Below, in pieces: positions 48,558-58,990 of a stretch of 64,000 nt of DNA. Numbering within the stretch: the stretch's first letter is position 1; each line of letters begins with the position of its first letter. Origin of the DNA: Dimorphilus gyrociliatus (lineage: Eukaryota > Annelida > Polychaeta > Dinophilidae); assembly GCA_904063045.1 (NCBI GenBank), contig CAJFCJ010000006.1, positions 4,294,408 to 4,358,407 on the forward strand, given 5' to 3'. The notes beneath the pieces are model-generated. The model saw nothing but the letters and a program-made list of their open reading frames with translations, made no database searches and had not been told where the DNA came from. The position numbers and the translations under genes are program-made.

Positions 48558-51155
48558 TTATTTGGCAGACGAAAAAAATCGATTATAATCGATTCGTAAA
48601 AGCAATTGACGTATATGAGGACTTGAACCATGATTTCTAACATCAGACAGAATTTGAACTAAAATTTTTGTCTGTCTTTCAAATGACTTTGTTATACTGC
48701 TTAAAAATTCGTTATCAGAGTCGGTCACAAATTCTCCACTTTTCTTAATCAATTTTGTATATGCTAGGCATAAATCGAGTATTGTTCTTATGCAGTTGGA
48801 TATCTAGGAGTAAAGTGAATTTTCAATTTTTTTCGCTGAGGTCATAAAAGAGAACTATTTCCTTACCGGTTTAGTCAATAGAAATGATTTTGTTAAAAGA
48901 GATGTTACAAAGGCGTCGTGAGCGACGCTAACATGCTCAAAGTCCATTGTTTTATTTATTTTTTCTAGTAATTCGCTAAATTCCCACTCAATGACGTCAA
49001 CCTTAAAACAAAAATCTTAAACATATTTATGGGAGAAACAGAATTCACTCACTTGAAGATAGAATTGAAGATTATTAACAATAAAATTCATATGATTACG
49101 TAACCACCATCTAGTATTATTACAAAATTGATCAGGTAAAGATTTCGTATCCATTGAATCAACCCAACAACTATGTAGAGCGGTTTGTACTCTTCTAACT
49201 CTTAGTAGAAATTTAAAGATCATATTGTATCTACAAAAGGAAATTGTAATACCATTACACTGTTCGAATAGAATTTTAATTTTAATAATAAAAACCTCGT
49301 TATAACTGTTGGAGTGAGAACAATATGTAATGGCCATTCCACAGTGTGTTCCAAGTTTAAGGAATTCCAAATACAGTTTGCTTCTAGTTCGTCGATTGCC
49401 GTCAATTCGCTTGCATAATTCGCTACAAAGATAAAGCATATTACAAAGAACTAGTTTAGCTAATCATTCAGTAATACTCTTTTGCTGATCGATTGTCAAA
49501 CGGAACTTTTCTAACTGATCATCGTCTAGAAGGACACTTCTTGTTGCTTGTTGTAAAGCTAGATTGACGTCTGCATGGATAAAAAAATCTTGCTAAAGAG
49601 CATCTGACTTTCAATTAAAGTGAAATTTACCATGTTTAGAACTTCCAGTTGGAGGAGATGAAAACGCATTGAAATTCTCATGAATAAAAGTTAAGAATAA
49701 TTCTCCTCTACCGAATAAATAAAATTCTTTAATCCTTCGCAGTCTCCCTATGAGATTAGATTTTTGAACAATTAATTTCCATAAGTGCTGCAAGAAGAAC
49801 GTATTTTTCATTAAATATATCAACTAATTTGTATGTGTAAAGTTTACTTCTGCTACATAGGTTCTAACTTCATTAACGAAACCTTCAAATTTCCTTAAAT
49901 TGAACTCCTCTTCTTCGGCAAGACTGTTTAATAGTTTTGTAAAGTTCTCTTCTTTATCCTCAAGAATATTTCTTAATTCGGGAAGATCGCTGAGACTCCT
50001 ATCTTGTTCAAACATTTGAATACTTTCTCCAACAAATAATACTTTTTCCGCTACTCTCTTCGGAATATATATTGGTAGCATGTTCATATGCAAACCATAC
50101 TCTTTCTTTCTTATCATTTCTTCGTTATGAGAAAAAGCAGTATGCTGTAGAAAAATTACTCAATGATATAATAATTTAAATAAGTAATGCCTAAATACTA
50201 AGATTTTCTTTAGCTCAGTGCCGGATATTCCTCGAATAACAATTCTTTCTTCAAATTCTGGCTCTTCTTCTTCATCTTTCTCTTCGTCTTCATTTTCTTG
50301 ACGTTTTTGAATGAAAAATTCATTGTAAGGATCAATTAGGAGACCATGTAACAACCATGCTGCCAATTGTCGATAGAAGACGCAATGGCAGATTTGAAGC
50401 ATCCTGATAAAACAATTTATTTGGAAATATTAAAATAAAGCAATACGTCTTGTTTAATACTAACTGTATCATATATCGTCTTATAGTTGGGGAACCTATA
50501 TTTGCGGCGCTGGATAAGACAGAGAGAATTTGACATCCTCTTTCCTGTCAAATGGTAACATAATTATAAAGTGAAAATCAAAATAAAGTGTATATATATA
50601 TTGTTTACATTTTGTTCTTCGATTTGATCTATTACATTGCTGAGGGCTGGAAAGATCAGTTGGTACTGAAAAAAAAGAATTACAATATTGAGAATAGTTA
50701 CAAACTAAGATATTATTAGGAACATTCTAGTTGCTTACGTCTTCAAGTTCTGCTTGAAATGCTGCTGCAGATATGTGAGGATCCTTATATAATTTTTCTT
50801 CTAAAATAACTAATGCATCTCGATAAGGTTGCAGAATTTTATCCAAAGAAGCATAAAATGATCTTATATAGATGCCGGTATTTTCTTCATTGTCGACCAG
50901 AGATGTTCTTGTTTTAATGAGATTTAAAAATTTAATATAATATGTTGCCAATTGGCATAGTCTATCTGCCAACACTGCTTCAGATGGTTGTAAAAACGGG
51001 AGATCTTTAATTATCTGTGAGCGATAATGTGCATATTAGGATTTACCGGGAAACTACAAAAAAAATTAGCTACTAACTTTAACTTCTTTTTTTTCGTTCT
51101 GAACAAAAACACCTCCAATTTTTCCATTCAGAGCAAATAAAAGTTCATGAAGCAT
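48558..51155 (-). CDS. TUBGCP4: Gamma-tubulin complex component 4 (GCP4)
   Basis: Multi-exon minus-strand gene. The ATG at 51155-51153 gives MLHELLFALNGKIGGVF, then the next exon IIKDLPFLQPSEAVLADRLC. The GRIP1 region includes YIRSFYASLDKILQPYRDAL and FYRQLAAWLLHGLLIDPYNE. The middle is diagnostic: PIYIPKRVAEKVLFVGESIQ and FYLFGRGELFLTFI. GRIP2 has VEWPLHIVLTPTVITR, RVRRVQTALHSCW and WWLRNHMNFIVNNLQFYLQV. The end is RNHGSSPHIRQLLLRIDYNR. GCP4 is one of the core subunits of the gamma-tubulin ring complex that nucleates microtubules. Acidic residues (EDEEKDEEEEPE) interrupt the N-terminal region, as in vertebrates. Confidence 0.95.
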
Positions 51156-51280
51156 TATGATTTTCTGATTTTATATATAAAAATTCAAGTAGGTAAATAT
51201 GGATACCCTCTTTGGAACAAATTTTGTTTTTGAAACTTTATTATACATCGATAAGCTTTTGAAAATACAAACTATAGTGT

Positions 51281-51592
51281 CTTTTTGGGAAAATACAATG
51301 ATTAATACGTACGCTTAATTAGTGGAAAAGTTAAATTATTGATGACTATCAAAATTATTAAATTTCAGTTTTTAAAAACATATAACGAATGGTCTATACC
51401 ATACACACAATACACTTTCATGCAATTAATCATTCTTTTTGGGAAAATACAATGATTAATACGTACGCTTAATTAGTAGAAAAGTTAAATTATTGATGAC
51501 TATCAAAATTATTAAATTTCAGTTTTTAAAAACATATGGTGTCTATACCATACACACAATACACTTTATGCAATTAATCATTCTTTTTGGGA
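51281..51592. repeat. Tandem direct repeat, two units of ~150 bp plus a partial third
   Basis: CTTTTTGGGA begins copies at 51281, 51435 and 51583, spacings of 154 and 148 bases. The first two copies are near identical through the TACGTACGCTTAATTAGT and ACCATACACACAATACACTT segments, and the third is cut short. Copy 2 lacks a few bases near AACGAATGG. It lies just upstream of the beta-propeller-like gene, in its promoter or 5' UTR. Confidence 0.9.
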
Positions 51593-51788
51593 AAACCAAA
51601 TTTTGGGGAGATATAATGTTTCTATTTTTAAATTTAGGTTTCGGTTTCTCTTTTTTTTTATATATATAAGTATTCGTTTCGCCCAGAAAAAACGCAATGT
51701 ATTACTTTCGAAATTTAAATATTGTTTTTTATACTTCGGCTTAGTTTATAATTGTTAGTTGAACTAATATCTTTACAAGAAGAAGATT

Positions 51789-52637
51789 ATGAATTACGCA
51801 GGAGATACTTCCCCAATTTGTGAAGAACTTCATAGATTTACTTTTCTAAAGCAAATTCAACATGATGGTGGATGGAAATATTTTGACGATAGCGGTTTAT
51901 ACGATTCAGTTGAAAGCACAGAATCAAATACTCGGTCAGATATTTATTTTCATACAGAAGAGATTACCAGGAGAATTTTCTACAGTCAAGTTAAGAAGTT
52001 AACTCATCTAGTTAGAGATCGGGAAAAAAATTTACTTTTCGTAATTGAGAGGGATACAGGATCGATTATTCAATTAGATATGAATAAGACCAGCGATGGG
52101 GAAAAAGATGTATCCGAATTTCCAATTTTGGCTACAGTTGATAACGCTTGGCAATTGTGTAATTATTCTAATGAAGGGCGCCGAGTTATCGTTTGTATTT
52201 CGACAATTAAAGTTTCACCCCAGACTGTTACTTATATTGATGGAGAAGATATCATATGGACTGAAGAATTCAAGGAGAGCATATCTCAAGCTTGCGTTTT
52301 GAACACTTTTGACGTTGTAGTTATAACTGATAAAAGTATCATTAAGTTATCTGGTAACGATGGAAGGAGAATAAAGATGATTATTGGTGGTTACGAAGGT
52401 TTTCAATCTGCTAGTGGTATTTGCTCTGTTGCAGGCGGCGGCTTTTTAGTTTCTGATGAACGAAATAGACAGATTTACTCATTTAATAACGATCTAGATA
52501 GGCTGAAAACTTTAAATTTGGAGATTAAGCCTTCTGATATATACGTAAGCGACGAAGGAAACCTCTTTATTGCTAAAGGGAAACGCAAACCATACACTTC
52601 TTTTATTTATCATTTGCCTCAGAATAATAAGAATTGA
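51789..52637 (+). CDS. Unrecognised protein, probable NHL/YVTN-type beta-propeller
   Basis: Single-exon frame of 282 residues from MNYAGDTSPICEELHRFTFL to YHLPQNNKN. I cannot assign a family name. The pattern of short hydrophobic strands ending in Asp/Gly turns recurs about every 40-45 residues: REKNLLFVIERDTGSIIQLD, SGICSVAGGGFLVSDERNRQ and PSDIYVSDEGNLFIAKGKRK. The last two resemble NHL or SMP-30-like blades. No RING, B-box or signal peptide is visible. It could be a retained TRIM-NHL fragment or a lineage-specific gene. It is intronless and sits after a duplicated 150-bp element. Confidence 0.6.
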   Translation: MNYAGDTSPICEELHRFTFLKQIQHDGGWKYFDDSGLYDSVESTESNTRSDIYFHTEEITRRIFYSQVKKLTHLVRDREKNLLFVIERDTGSIIQLDMNKTSDGEKDVSEFPILATVDNAWQLCNYSNEGRRVIVCISTIKVSPQTVTYIDGEDIIWTEEFKESISQACVLNTFDVVVITDKSIIKLSGNDGRRIKMIIGGYEGFQSASGICSVAGGGFLVSDERNRQIYSFNNDLDRLKTLNLEIKPSDIYVSDEGNLFIAKGKRKPYTSFIYHLPQNNKN

Positions 52638-52986
52638 CGTATTCATTTTTTGAATTTTATAACTATTGGAAAGAACGTCTTAACAATAAATAGAAAGTTA
52701 GAGTTTTCATTAATATGCATTGTTATCTTAATTAAAATAATTATATTGAATGCAAGATAATAAAAGTCTCATTATTATTTAATAAATCTCTTATCAAATA
52801 TACAGTATAATACTTTATAAAGTTTGTGATTACTTTCAATATGGCGATCGTGTTAACCAATAAGAAAGTGTTCCTCTAGCAGACGATACTGATCGTCTGT
52901 TGATTATTTTTTAAAACAATTAAATAATCACAAAAACACTTACCACCAAAATTATTTATTGCGATTTATTTCAAGATTACTAATTA
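52638..52986. promoter_or_regulatory. Upstream region of NitFhit with an inverted CAGACGAT repeat
   Basis: CAGACGAT at 52880-52887 and ATCGTCTG at 52892-52899 form a perfect 8-base inverted repeat with a 4-base spacer, about 90-110 bases before the start codon. The left arm is part of TAGCAGACGAT, a motif seen in other promoters here. Confidence 0.5.
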
Positions 52987-54641
52987 ATGACATCTTCTAT
53001 ACTTAGACTAATACCACTCTCTTGTAAAAGAATGTTTGCCAATAAATCATATTCCAAAGGGAAAGCTAAAATCGGCATTATACAACTCAGATGTACTGCA
53101 GATAAAAATGCTAATTATGATAGTGCATCATATTTAATAAAACAGGCTGCTAGTCAGGGTGCAAAAGTTGTTTTTCTCCCGGAGTGCTGCGACTACGTAT
53201 CAGAATCAAAAGAGCAAGCTCTGGAATTGGCAGAAACCTTAGATGGACCTTTAATAACCAAGTATAAGAGGTAAGTAATTGGTTTAATTATTCTCCTATT
53301 TATAAATTATCAATGCACAGTTTAGCAAAAGAGCTGAGTGTTTGGATGTCCTTAGGTGGGATACACGAGAAAAGACTAGATGACCCTAAACGAACTTCAA
53401 ATTGCCATGTCATAATTAACAGTGATGGCGATATTGTGTCGACTTATCATAAAGTTCATCTTTTTGATCTGGACATACCGGGGAAAATCAAACTAAAAGA
53501 AACCAATTTCACGGTACCGGGTGAAAAATTGGTCCTCCCAGTACCTTCTCCAGCTGGATCAATTGGGATGGGAATCGTATCCTTTTTTCGTACAGCCTGT
53601 GTCTATCATCAGTGAAGAGAAATGAACTAAATATTTTCCTTAACTGATAATTATTGCTACGATGTAAGATTTCCAGGTATATCTGAATGGTTACGACTAC
53701 AAGGAGCCCATATACTAACATATCCTTCAACTTTTACGATTGTTACTGGAAGGGCTCATTGGCATACTTTAATGAAATCCAGAGCTATTGAGACTCAGTC
53801 GTATGTTATATCTGCCGCTCAAGAAGGCCAGCATAATGCGAAAAGAAGCTCGTATGGACACTCGATTGTTGTTGATCCATGGGGCTCTGTCTTAGTAGAT
53901 TTAGAAACAAAAACACCTTCATTTGGTGTTGTTGATATTGATTTAGACTTCCTCAATACCAAACGAATCGAAATGCCTGTTGATGTTCATAGACGAGATG
54001 ACTTATATGGTTCTTACGGTATTATCTCCGAATCAGAAAAAACGTCAGAGCTAGAACAATGGATAGGTCTAGAATCAGGATATTTTAATTTTGGACCTGA
54101 TATCAAGATTGAAGAAAGATGTTTATTTTTCCAAACAAAACGGTAAATTCTTAATAGTCTATCAAAAAAGATTATAAAAATATAATGGTGGTTTCAGATG
54201 TGTTGCATTTGTCAATCTTAAACCAGTTAGGCCTGGTCATGTGTTGATTAGTCCTAAAAGAATAGCAGCTAAATTTACAGATCTTTCAGCTGAGGAGATA
54301 TCAGACTTATGGTCCACAGCCCAAAAGGTTCAAAAGATTATGGAAACCGAATATGCAACCGAGAGTTCGACACTAGCAATACAAGATGGACCGGAAGCTG
54401 GACAATCTATCCCTCATGTTCACATCCACGTTATTCCTCGTAAATCCGGTGACTTTCCTAGAACTGACGACGTCTATACAGAGGTTTGATAATTAAAAAA
54501 ATAAAGAAAAAAACTCTTTTTCACTTTCTATTTAATGTCTAGCTTGAAAAGCATGATAAAGATGAAAACAGACCAGCAAGGACGATGGAAGAAATGGAAG
54601 CAGAAGCTCAAAAATTAAGAAAATATTTCTATAAAAATTGA
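52987..54641 (+). CDS. NitFhit: NitFhit: fused nitrilase (Nit1) and Fhit dinucleoside polyphosphate hydrolase
   Basis: Five exons: 52987-53270, 53321-53576, 53655-54142, 54198-54483 and 54543-54641. The N-terminal two thirds is a nitrilase-superfamily amidase whose triad is visible: Glu in FLPECCDY, Lys in YHKVHLFD and Cys in CYDVRFPG. Nit1 repairs deaminated glutathione. The C-terminal part is Fhit: FVNLKPVRPGHVLISPKR, then the HIT motif HVHIHVIPR, hydrolysing Ap3A-type nucleotides. The short basic/Met-rich beginning (LRLIPLSCKRMFANKSYSKG) could be a mitochondrial leader. Nit and Fhit are separate in vertebrates and fused in flies and nematodes. The second intron appears to be U12-type and ends exactly before the catalytic Cys codon. 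Confidence 0.95.
53577..53654 (+). other. Probable U12-type intron with GT-AT termini
   Basis: The intron starts GTATCCTTTT, the U12 5' splice-site consensus, and contains TTCCTTAAC, the U12 branch-site consensus, at 53636-53644. Eleven bases after the branch A the frame resumes with TGC (Cys), giving GSIGMGI-CYDVRFP without a gap against Nit1 proteins. No AG lies between an in-frame TAA and the coding TGC, so a conventional acceptor cannot explain the exon; the intron must end AT. Confidence 0.75.
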
Positions 54642-55185
54642 AAAAGTTTTAACTTATTAAAATTGAATAAAAGAAAACAAGAACTATTGAAAAAATGTTT
54701 CAACTTGAGCAATTAGTTTATTTTTAGTACTTAACAAAATACCCTATATTTAAAAAACTAATAATACAATTCGCTCATAATTAATAATACGTAGAACAAA
54801 TAAATAAAACGTGTAATAATATATTTCATTTATGTTAGGATATATCATTAATAATGTGCTTTTTTTTCTTTTTTTTAAGAAAAATGACAAACAGTAATAG
54901 ATAAATAGTAAATAGTTAATAAACGGTAATATCTTTAGAAAATATATTTTAATCTTTTTGAAAATAAAACATTGATATTCTTGTAAAAAGTAAAAATTTA
55001 TACTTGAGTACAGAGGGAGGAAAGGAGGAAATAGGATGAGGGGGGGGGGAGGAGGGGAGGGGATTTTAAAGAAGAAAAAAATATGACCACTGCGAATTTT
55101 CTACAAAGAGTGCTCGAGTCAAAACATTAACTAACTTACTGACCACAACAACGAAAAACAGTAGTATTATTTAAGAATACTCCAG
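54642..55185. other. Convergent 3' gap NitFhit / MAU2 with a G-rich tract
   Basis: AT-rich except for 55011-55062, a purine tract with a ten-G run and several GGGG/GGAGG blocks, able to form a G-quadruplex on the plus strand. In the MAU2 transcript it would read as a C-rich 3' UTR segment. Confidence 0.5.
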
Positions 55186-58100
55186 TTAATATGGACGCGC
55201 GCTTTGATGAGTTGATATAGGCTGAGATGTAAATACAGGGGGTGAACCATCAAGCCACTGTAAAATAAATTTTTCGTTATATTTAATTAATATAATTAAA
55301 TTAAATATAACAAAATTTTACTTCGATGAGTTTATGTTCAGGTTGCCCGCCAGCGTTCAAGTAATCGTTTAATAAAAGTTCACTGAATTGTTTGTACAAG
55401 CTACTATATTCGATCGAACTTTGTTGATTTCCACATTTTTCATAAATTCCTATAGAATGGAAGGAATTAATTTGGATTTCTCTTGTTTAAAGATAACTTC
55501 CTCGTTTTACCTTTAAGTAGAAAAGATGCCCATAGCTGGACATGATTATCAGGTATTTTCGCTGCTAACTGCATTGCTGGATTAATCATGTTTAATGCCT
55601 CCTATTATAATTATGAAATAAAAATTCATAAGCTATGCTTGTAGAGTGATTGATAATAAACAAACCGTAGAGTTACTTTGGTCACAAAATATATGACCAA
55701 GCAGAACTAATCCACATGCAGTTAATCGGTTTAATTCCTCGCCATTAGCAATCTTGATTGATTCCCTTAGAACTCGTCTAAAAGAAACATATTTTTAAAT
55801 AGGAGTCAATGCTTGTTTAGAAGTTGATGTTTTTCAGAAAAAACTATCGATCATACTTAGCATCGTGGTATCTTCTTTCAAAAAATGCCTGTAAACCTTT
55901 GACGTATAACGTTGAGGCTTTGACACTTTGATTACTGGACATAATAAAAAAGAATTACTTTGATTTTTAGGATACTTATTAAGAGCTATTGATACAAACT
56001 CTTGATTGCAAGCAACGTGATTGTCACATTTCTCTAGTAAGCTTACAACTTCTGCTTGACGATTCATTTTTAAATAGCATATAGCTAGATTTAGTCTGAT
56101 AAACGTTGCTAATTCTTTATCAGCACTCTATAGAAAGAATACATTTGCTAATTAAATTAATAAATAGATAGATAATTAAGGTTAATTACTTTAATAGCCA
56201 GACTAAACTGAGCCTCTGCAGCATCCATACAATTCATTGACATCGCATATAATCCCTGTAGAGAATAGATCAATTAATATAAATTTATAAAATATTCAAA
56301 TGTTAAAACAAACGATTAAAGTATGAAGTTGAGAACTATGAGTGCGAAACAATCTTGGAGCTGATTGAGAAACATGATTACTGGCGTGCATGATCTATAA
56401 AATGAAAATATAGTAAACGTTAATACATTACAAATTCATCTAAGATATATATAATATATACTTACTCCTTTAATTGCTTCATATTGATTACCAGATATAA
56501 TCTTACATTGTATGACTTGTTCAAATAGGAACAATTCCATTGATTTCAGTAAAGGACTATCCACTGCTCCAGCAGCTGGAATTTATTTGATAAAAAGTAA
56601 TCGGATTATAGAGATAAATTACGAACAATTTTGTCTTTTACTACCTTTCAAGTTGTTTACGTGACTAAGGGCTTTTTCGGTATACTTCGAAGCCTTTTCT
56701 ACACAACCGGCTTGCAGTGAATGAATAATTGTTACCAAATATACAACAACGCATATTTGATCCTTTGGCATCCAATGAAACTTGTCAATTGGATTATAAT
56801 TCATTGTATCTTCTTCAGGCATATTAGTTAAAGTTTGTATAGTTTGCTGCAGTTGCTTTAAAGACGGTTTGCATGATTTTACCTAAAAAAGGAAATTATT
56901 ACTGATTACCTAAAAAATGCTTGTTAATTATATATTTTAAAGAAATTTCAGTGTAATAAAATTGATTAATAATTTAACACAAAAGTCCTATAAATAATTT
57001 ACAAACCTTTCCAGTAATTAAATATTGATAGACATCCAAAAAGAGGTAAAAAGTACGTAGACTCTCTCGATGATATTGGGAAGTCATTTGCTCAATACAT
57101 CTAGCAGACGCAGCCATAGCAGTTGGAATTTGATCCAGTTTCTTCCCCATAAGAAGTACCTTAATGTTATATAGACAATTTTAAATGTTAGACTTTATCA
57201 AGTGTAAATTTATTAAAAGGAAGCTAACCATAGCTTTACTTAACAAAAACAAGCCTTGAGTATAAAACGATCTATGAGATGCAGCGAAATCACTTCCGAT
57301 TGACAGCATTTGAACAGCAACATCATACTGATAATCAGCTATAAAGTTTTCCTGGAATTGTCAATTTTTTAATATCATTTGTAATAAAGCATTCTTCAAA
57401 ACTTACCGACACCTGCAGCAAAAGTAGACAATGCCAATACGGAAATTGACCAGATCTATCAATAGCTGTCCTTAAAATTGCCTTAGAATCTTCAGTATTT
57501 CCCTTTATTAATAAACAATATATTAAATATATTACGCAGATGTTATGCAAATATCCAAAACTATATCATACCTGAGAAATGTACAGTTTGGCAAGTGTCG
57601 AAGCAGTTTCAAATATTACACTATCATCTAAAACCTAAATTTATGTTAAGGAAATCATTTACTTTCAAGTATGTAGTAAATCAATTCTACTATCCAATCT
57701 TTTGTTTCGATCCAATAAAACTCAAACTTACTGAATGATTGTTAGAAAAAGCTATATAAATATAGATATGAGATTAATTTGGAAAAAGCTGAAGCTTTTA
57801 ATGTTATTGTAAAACGTCCATAAAAGAGGTTAATATGAATATTATAGGCTTTTGAGATGAAAATCTAATAGGTTTATTGCAATTTTGTCGACTTAATTAC
57901 AGCTAAGGATATAAATTCTCCAGCTTCCCTTAGTAACTTTCATTTTATGTCATTGATTAATGAAAATTTAAGGTATACTCAATTATCTATAAATGGATTT
58001 AGGGGGATAAAAGAATTAGCCAGCGTATGTAGCCGAGCGTTTTTAGGCAACCTTGAAAGGTATTTTGACGTTTACGAATACGTATAACTTCATATTGATA

Positions 58101-58578
58101 GTAGTGGCGTGCTATTAAAAATTTCGTTATCGTTTAAGAGATGGATATTAAAAGCCTATTGTACTAATATTTAAAAAAATAATATACCATCATCAACTAC
58201 ATATCTTACTGTACTAAAAAGGGAAAAATATTGCAAAAATGTGTTTTATAAAGGATACACTTTGGCTTAGCTGCCACTGAAAAAGCGTAAAAATAACATT
58301 TACTTAACAAACAGTGATAATTAAGTATAACTTACAGCAGTTTCTAGATGCCTTTGCGCCAAGTCGATATTATTTGTTTGCTTAAATAAAATTGATCCCA
58401 ATTGATAATTCGTCCGTGCTTCCAATCTTGGATGTAACTTGAAGGATAAAATACTCCTTAGGCACTGAATACATGCTTTATAATTTGGAGGATTAGTAGT
58501 CCTAAATTTTTCTGCTAATCCTAATAAAGATGCGTAAATCGGAGACAATTCTTGAGTGATGACGGCTGGAGTGGCCAT
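55186..58578 (-). CDS. MAU2: MAU2/Scc4 cohesin-loading factor
   Basis: Multi-exon TPR protein. Exon 1 (58578-58336) reads [20 protein letters not shown], then [20 protein letters not shown] and QRHLETA. An 18-base microexon (58276-58259) adds WQLSQS and exon 3 resumes at 57634 with [18 protein letters not shown]. Further landmarks are [55 protein letters not shown], and the end [21 protein letters not shown]2 pairs with NIPBL to load cohesin onto chromatin. The intron between the microexon and exon 3 is U12-type (separate entry) and, at 624 bases, is about ten times longer than most introns of this gene. Confidence 0.94.
57635..58258 (-). other. U12-type intron in MAU2
   Basis: Read on the minus strand, it starts GTATCCTTT (58258-58250) and ends TTCCTTAACATAAATTTAG, with TTCCTTAAC at 57653-57645 and the branch A 11 bases before the exon. 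Both elements match U12 consensus exactly. The flanking exons join in phase 0 (AWQLSQS-VLDDS) and align with vertebrate MAU2 (AWLISQQIPQFED). Confidence 0.88.
58259..58276 (-). CDS. MAU2: 18-base microexon of MAU2
   Basis: TGGCAGCTAAGCCAAAGT encodes WQLSQS. It is preceded by CTTTTTCAG and followed by GTATCCTTT. Inclusion restores the conserved helix start seen as KAWLISQQ in vertebrates. Skipping would keep the frame but delete six residues from a TPR helix. Confidence 0.85.
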
Positions 58579-58990
58579 CGTTTGAATAACACGGCCCTAT
58601 ATAGTTGAAATCTCAGGAAATCGACGACAATTTGCTGAATTTAGATGGTCATTTAATTAACCCGCCGAATGTTTACAAGCAAAGCAAAGGCGCCATTTTA
58701 TATTATTATTCAGGGACACTGGTTCCGTCTCGAATTTCTAAACGCACTGCAATTTTTATTGGCGGAACAGATACCAGATTAATGAATGAAAAACGTTGGT
58801 GAATGGTGTTAAAGTAAAAGTTCCATCACTAATTAGGGATAATAACTGTTAAGAAATTTAACGTTTTGTAACAAAAATGTAACAATCTTCTCAGTTTCCA
58901 CTCATCCTCTTAGTCTTGCTTTTGTCAAGGGAAGAAACTGACATTGTATTCTGTTTTCAAGTATTTTAGTGCCGTTTAAATATCGTTCAG
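58579..58990. promoter_or_regulatory. Divergent promoter region, MAU2 / NRDE2
   Basis: A 412-base shared upstream region. An open frame at 58605-58802 starts at TTG, resembles nothing known and is not called. No recognisable TATA box. Confidence 0.4.

Noticed and set aside
57732..57751. A 20-base candidate microexon of MAU2
   Set aside because: It needs a weak alternative exon 1 donor. The 18-base exon at 58259-58276 uses canonical sites and matches the family sequence better.
58605..58802. 65-codon plus-strand frame upstream of NRDE2
   Set aside because: Starts at TTG, overlaps the MAU2/NRDE2 promoter and resembles nothing.
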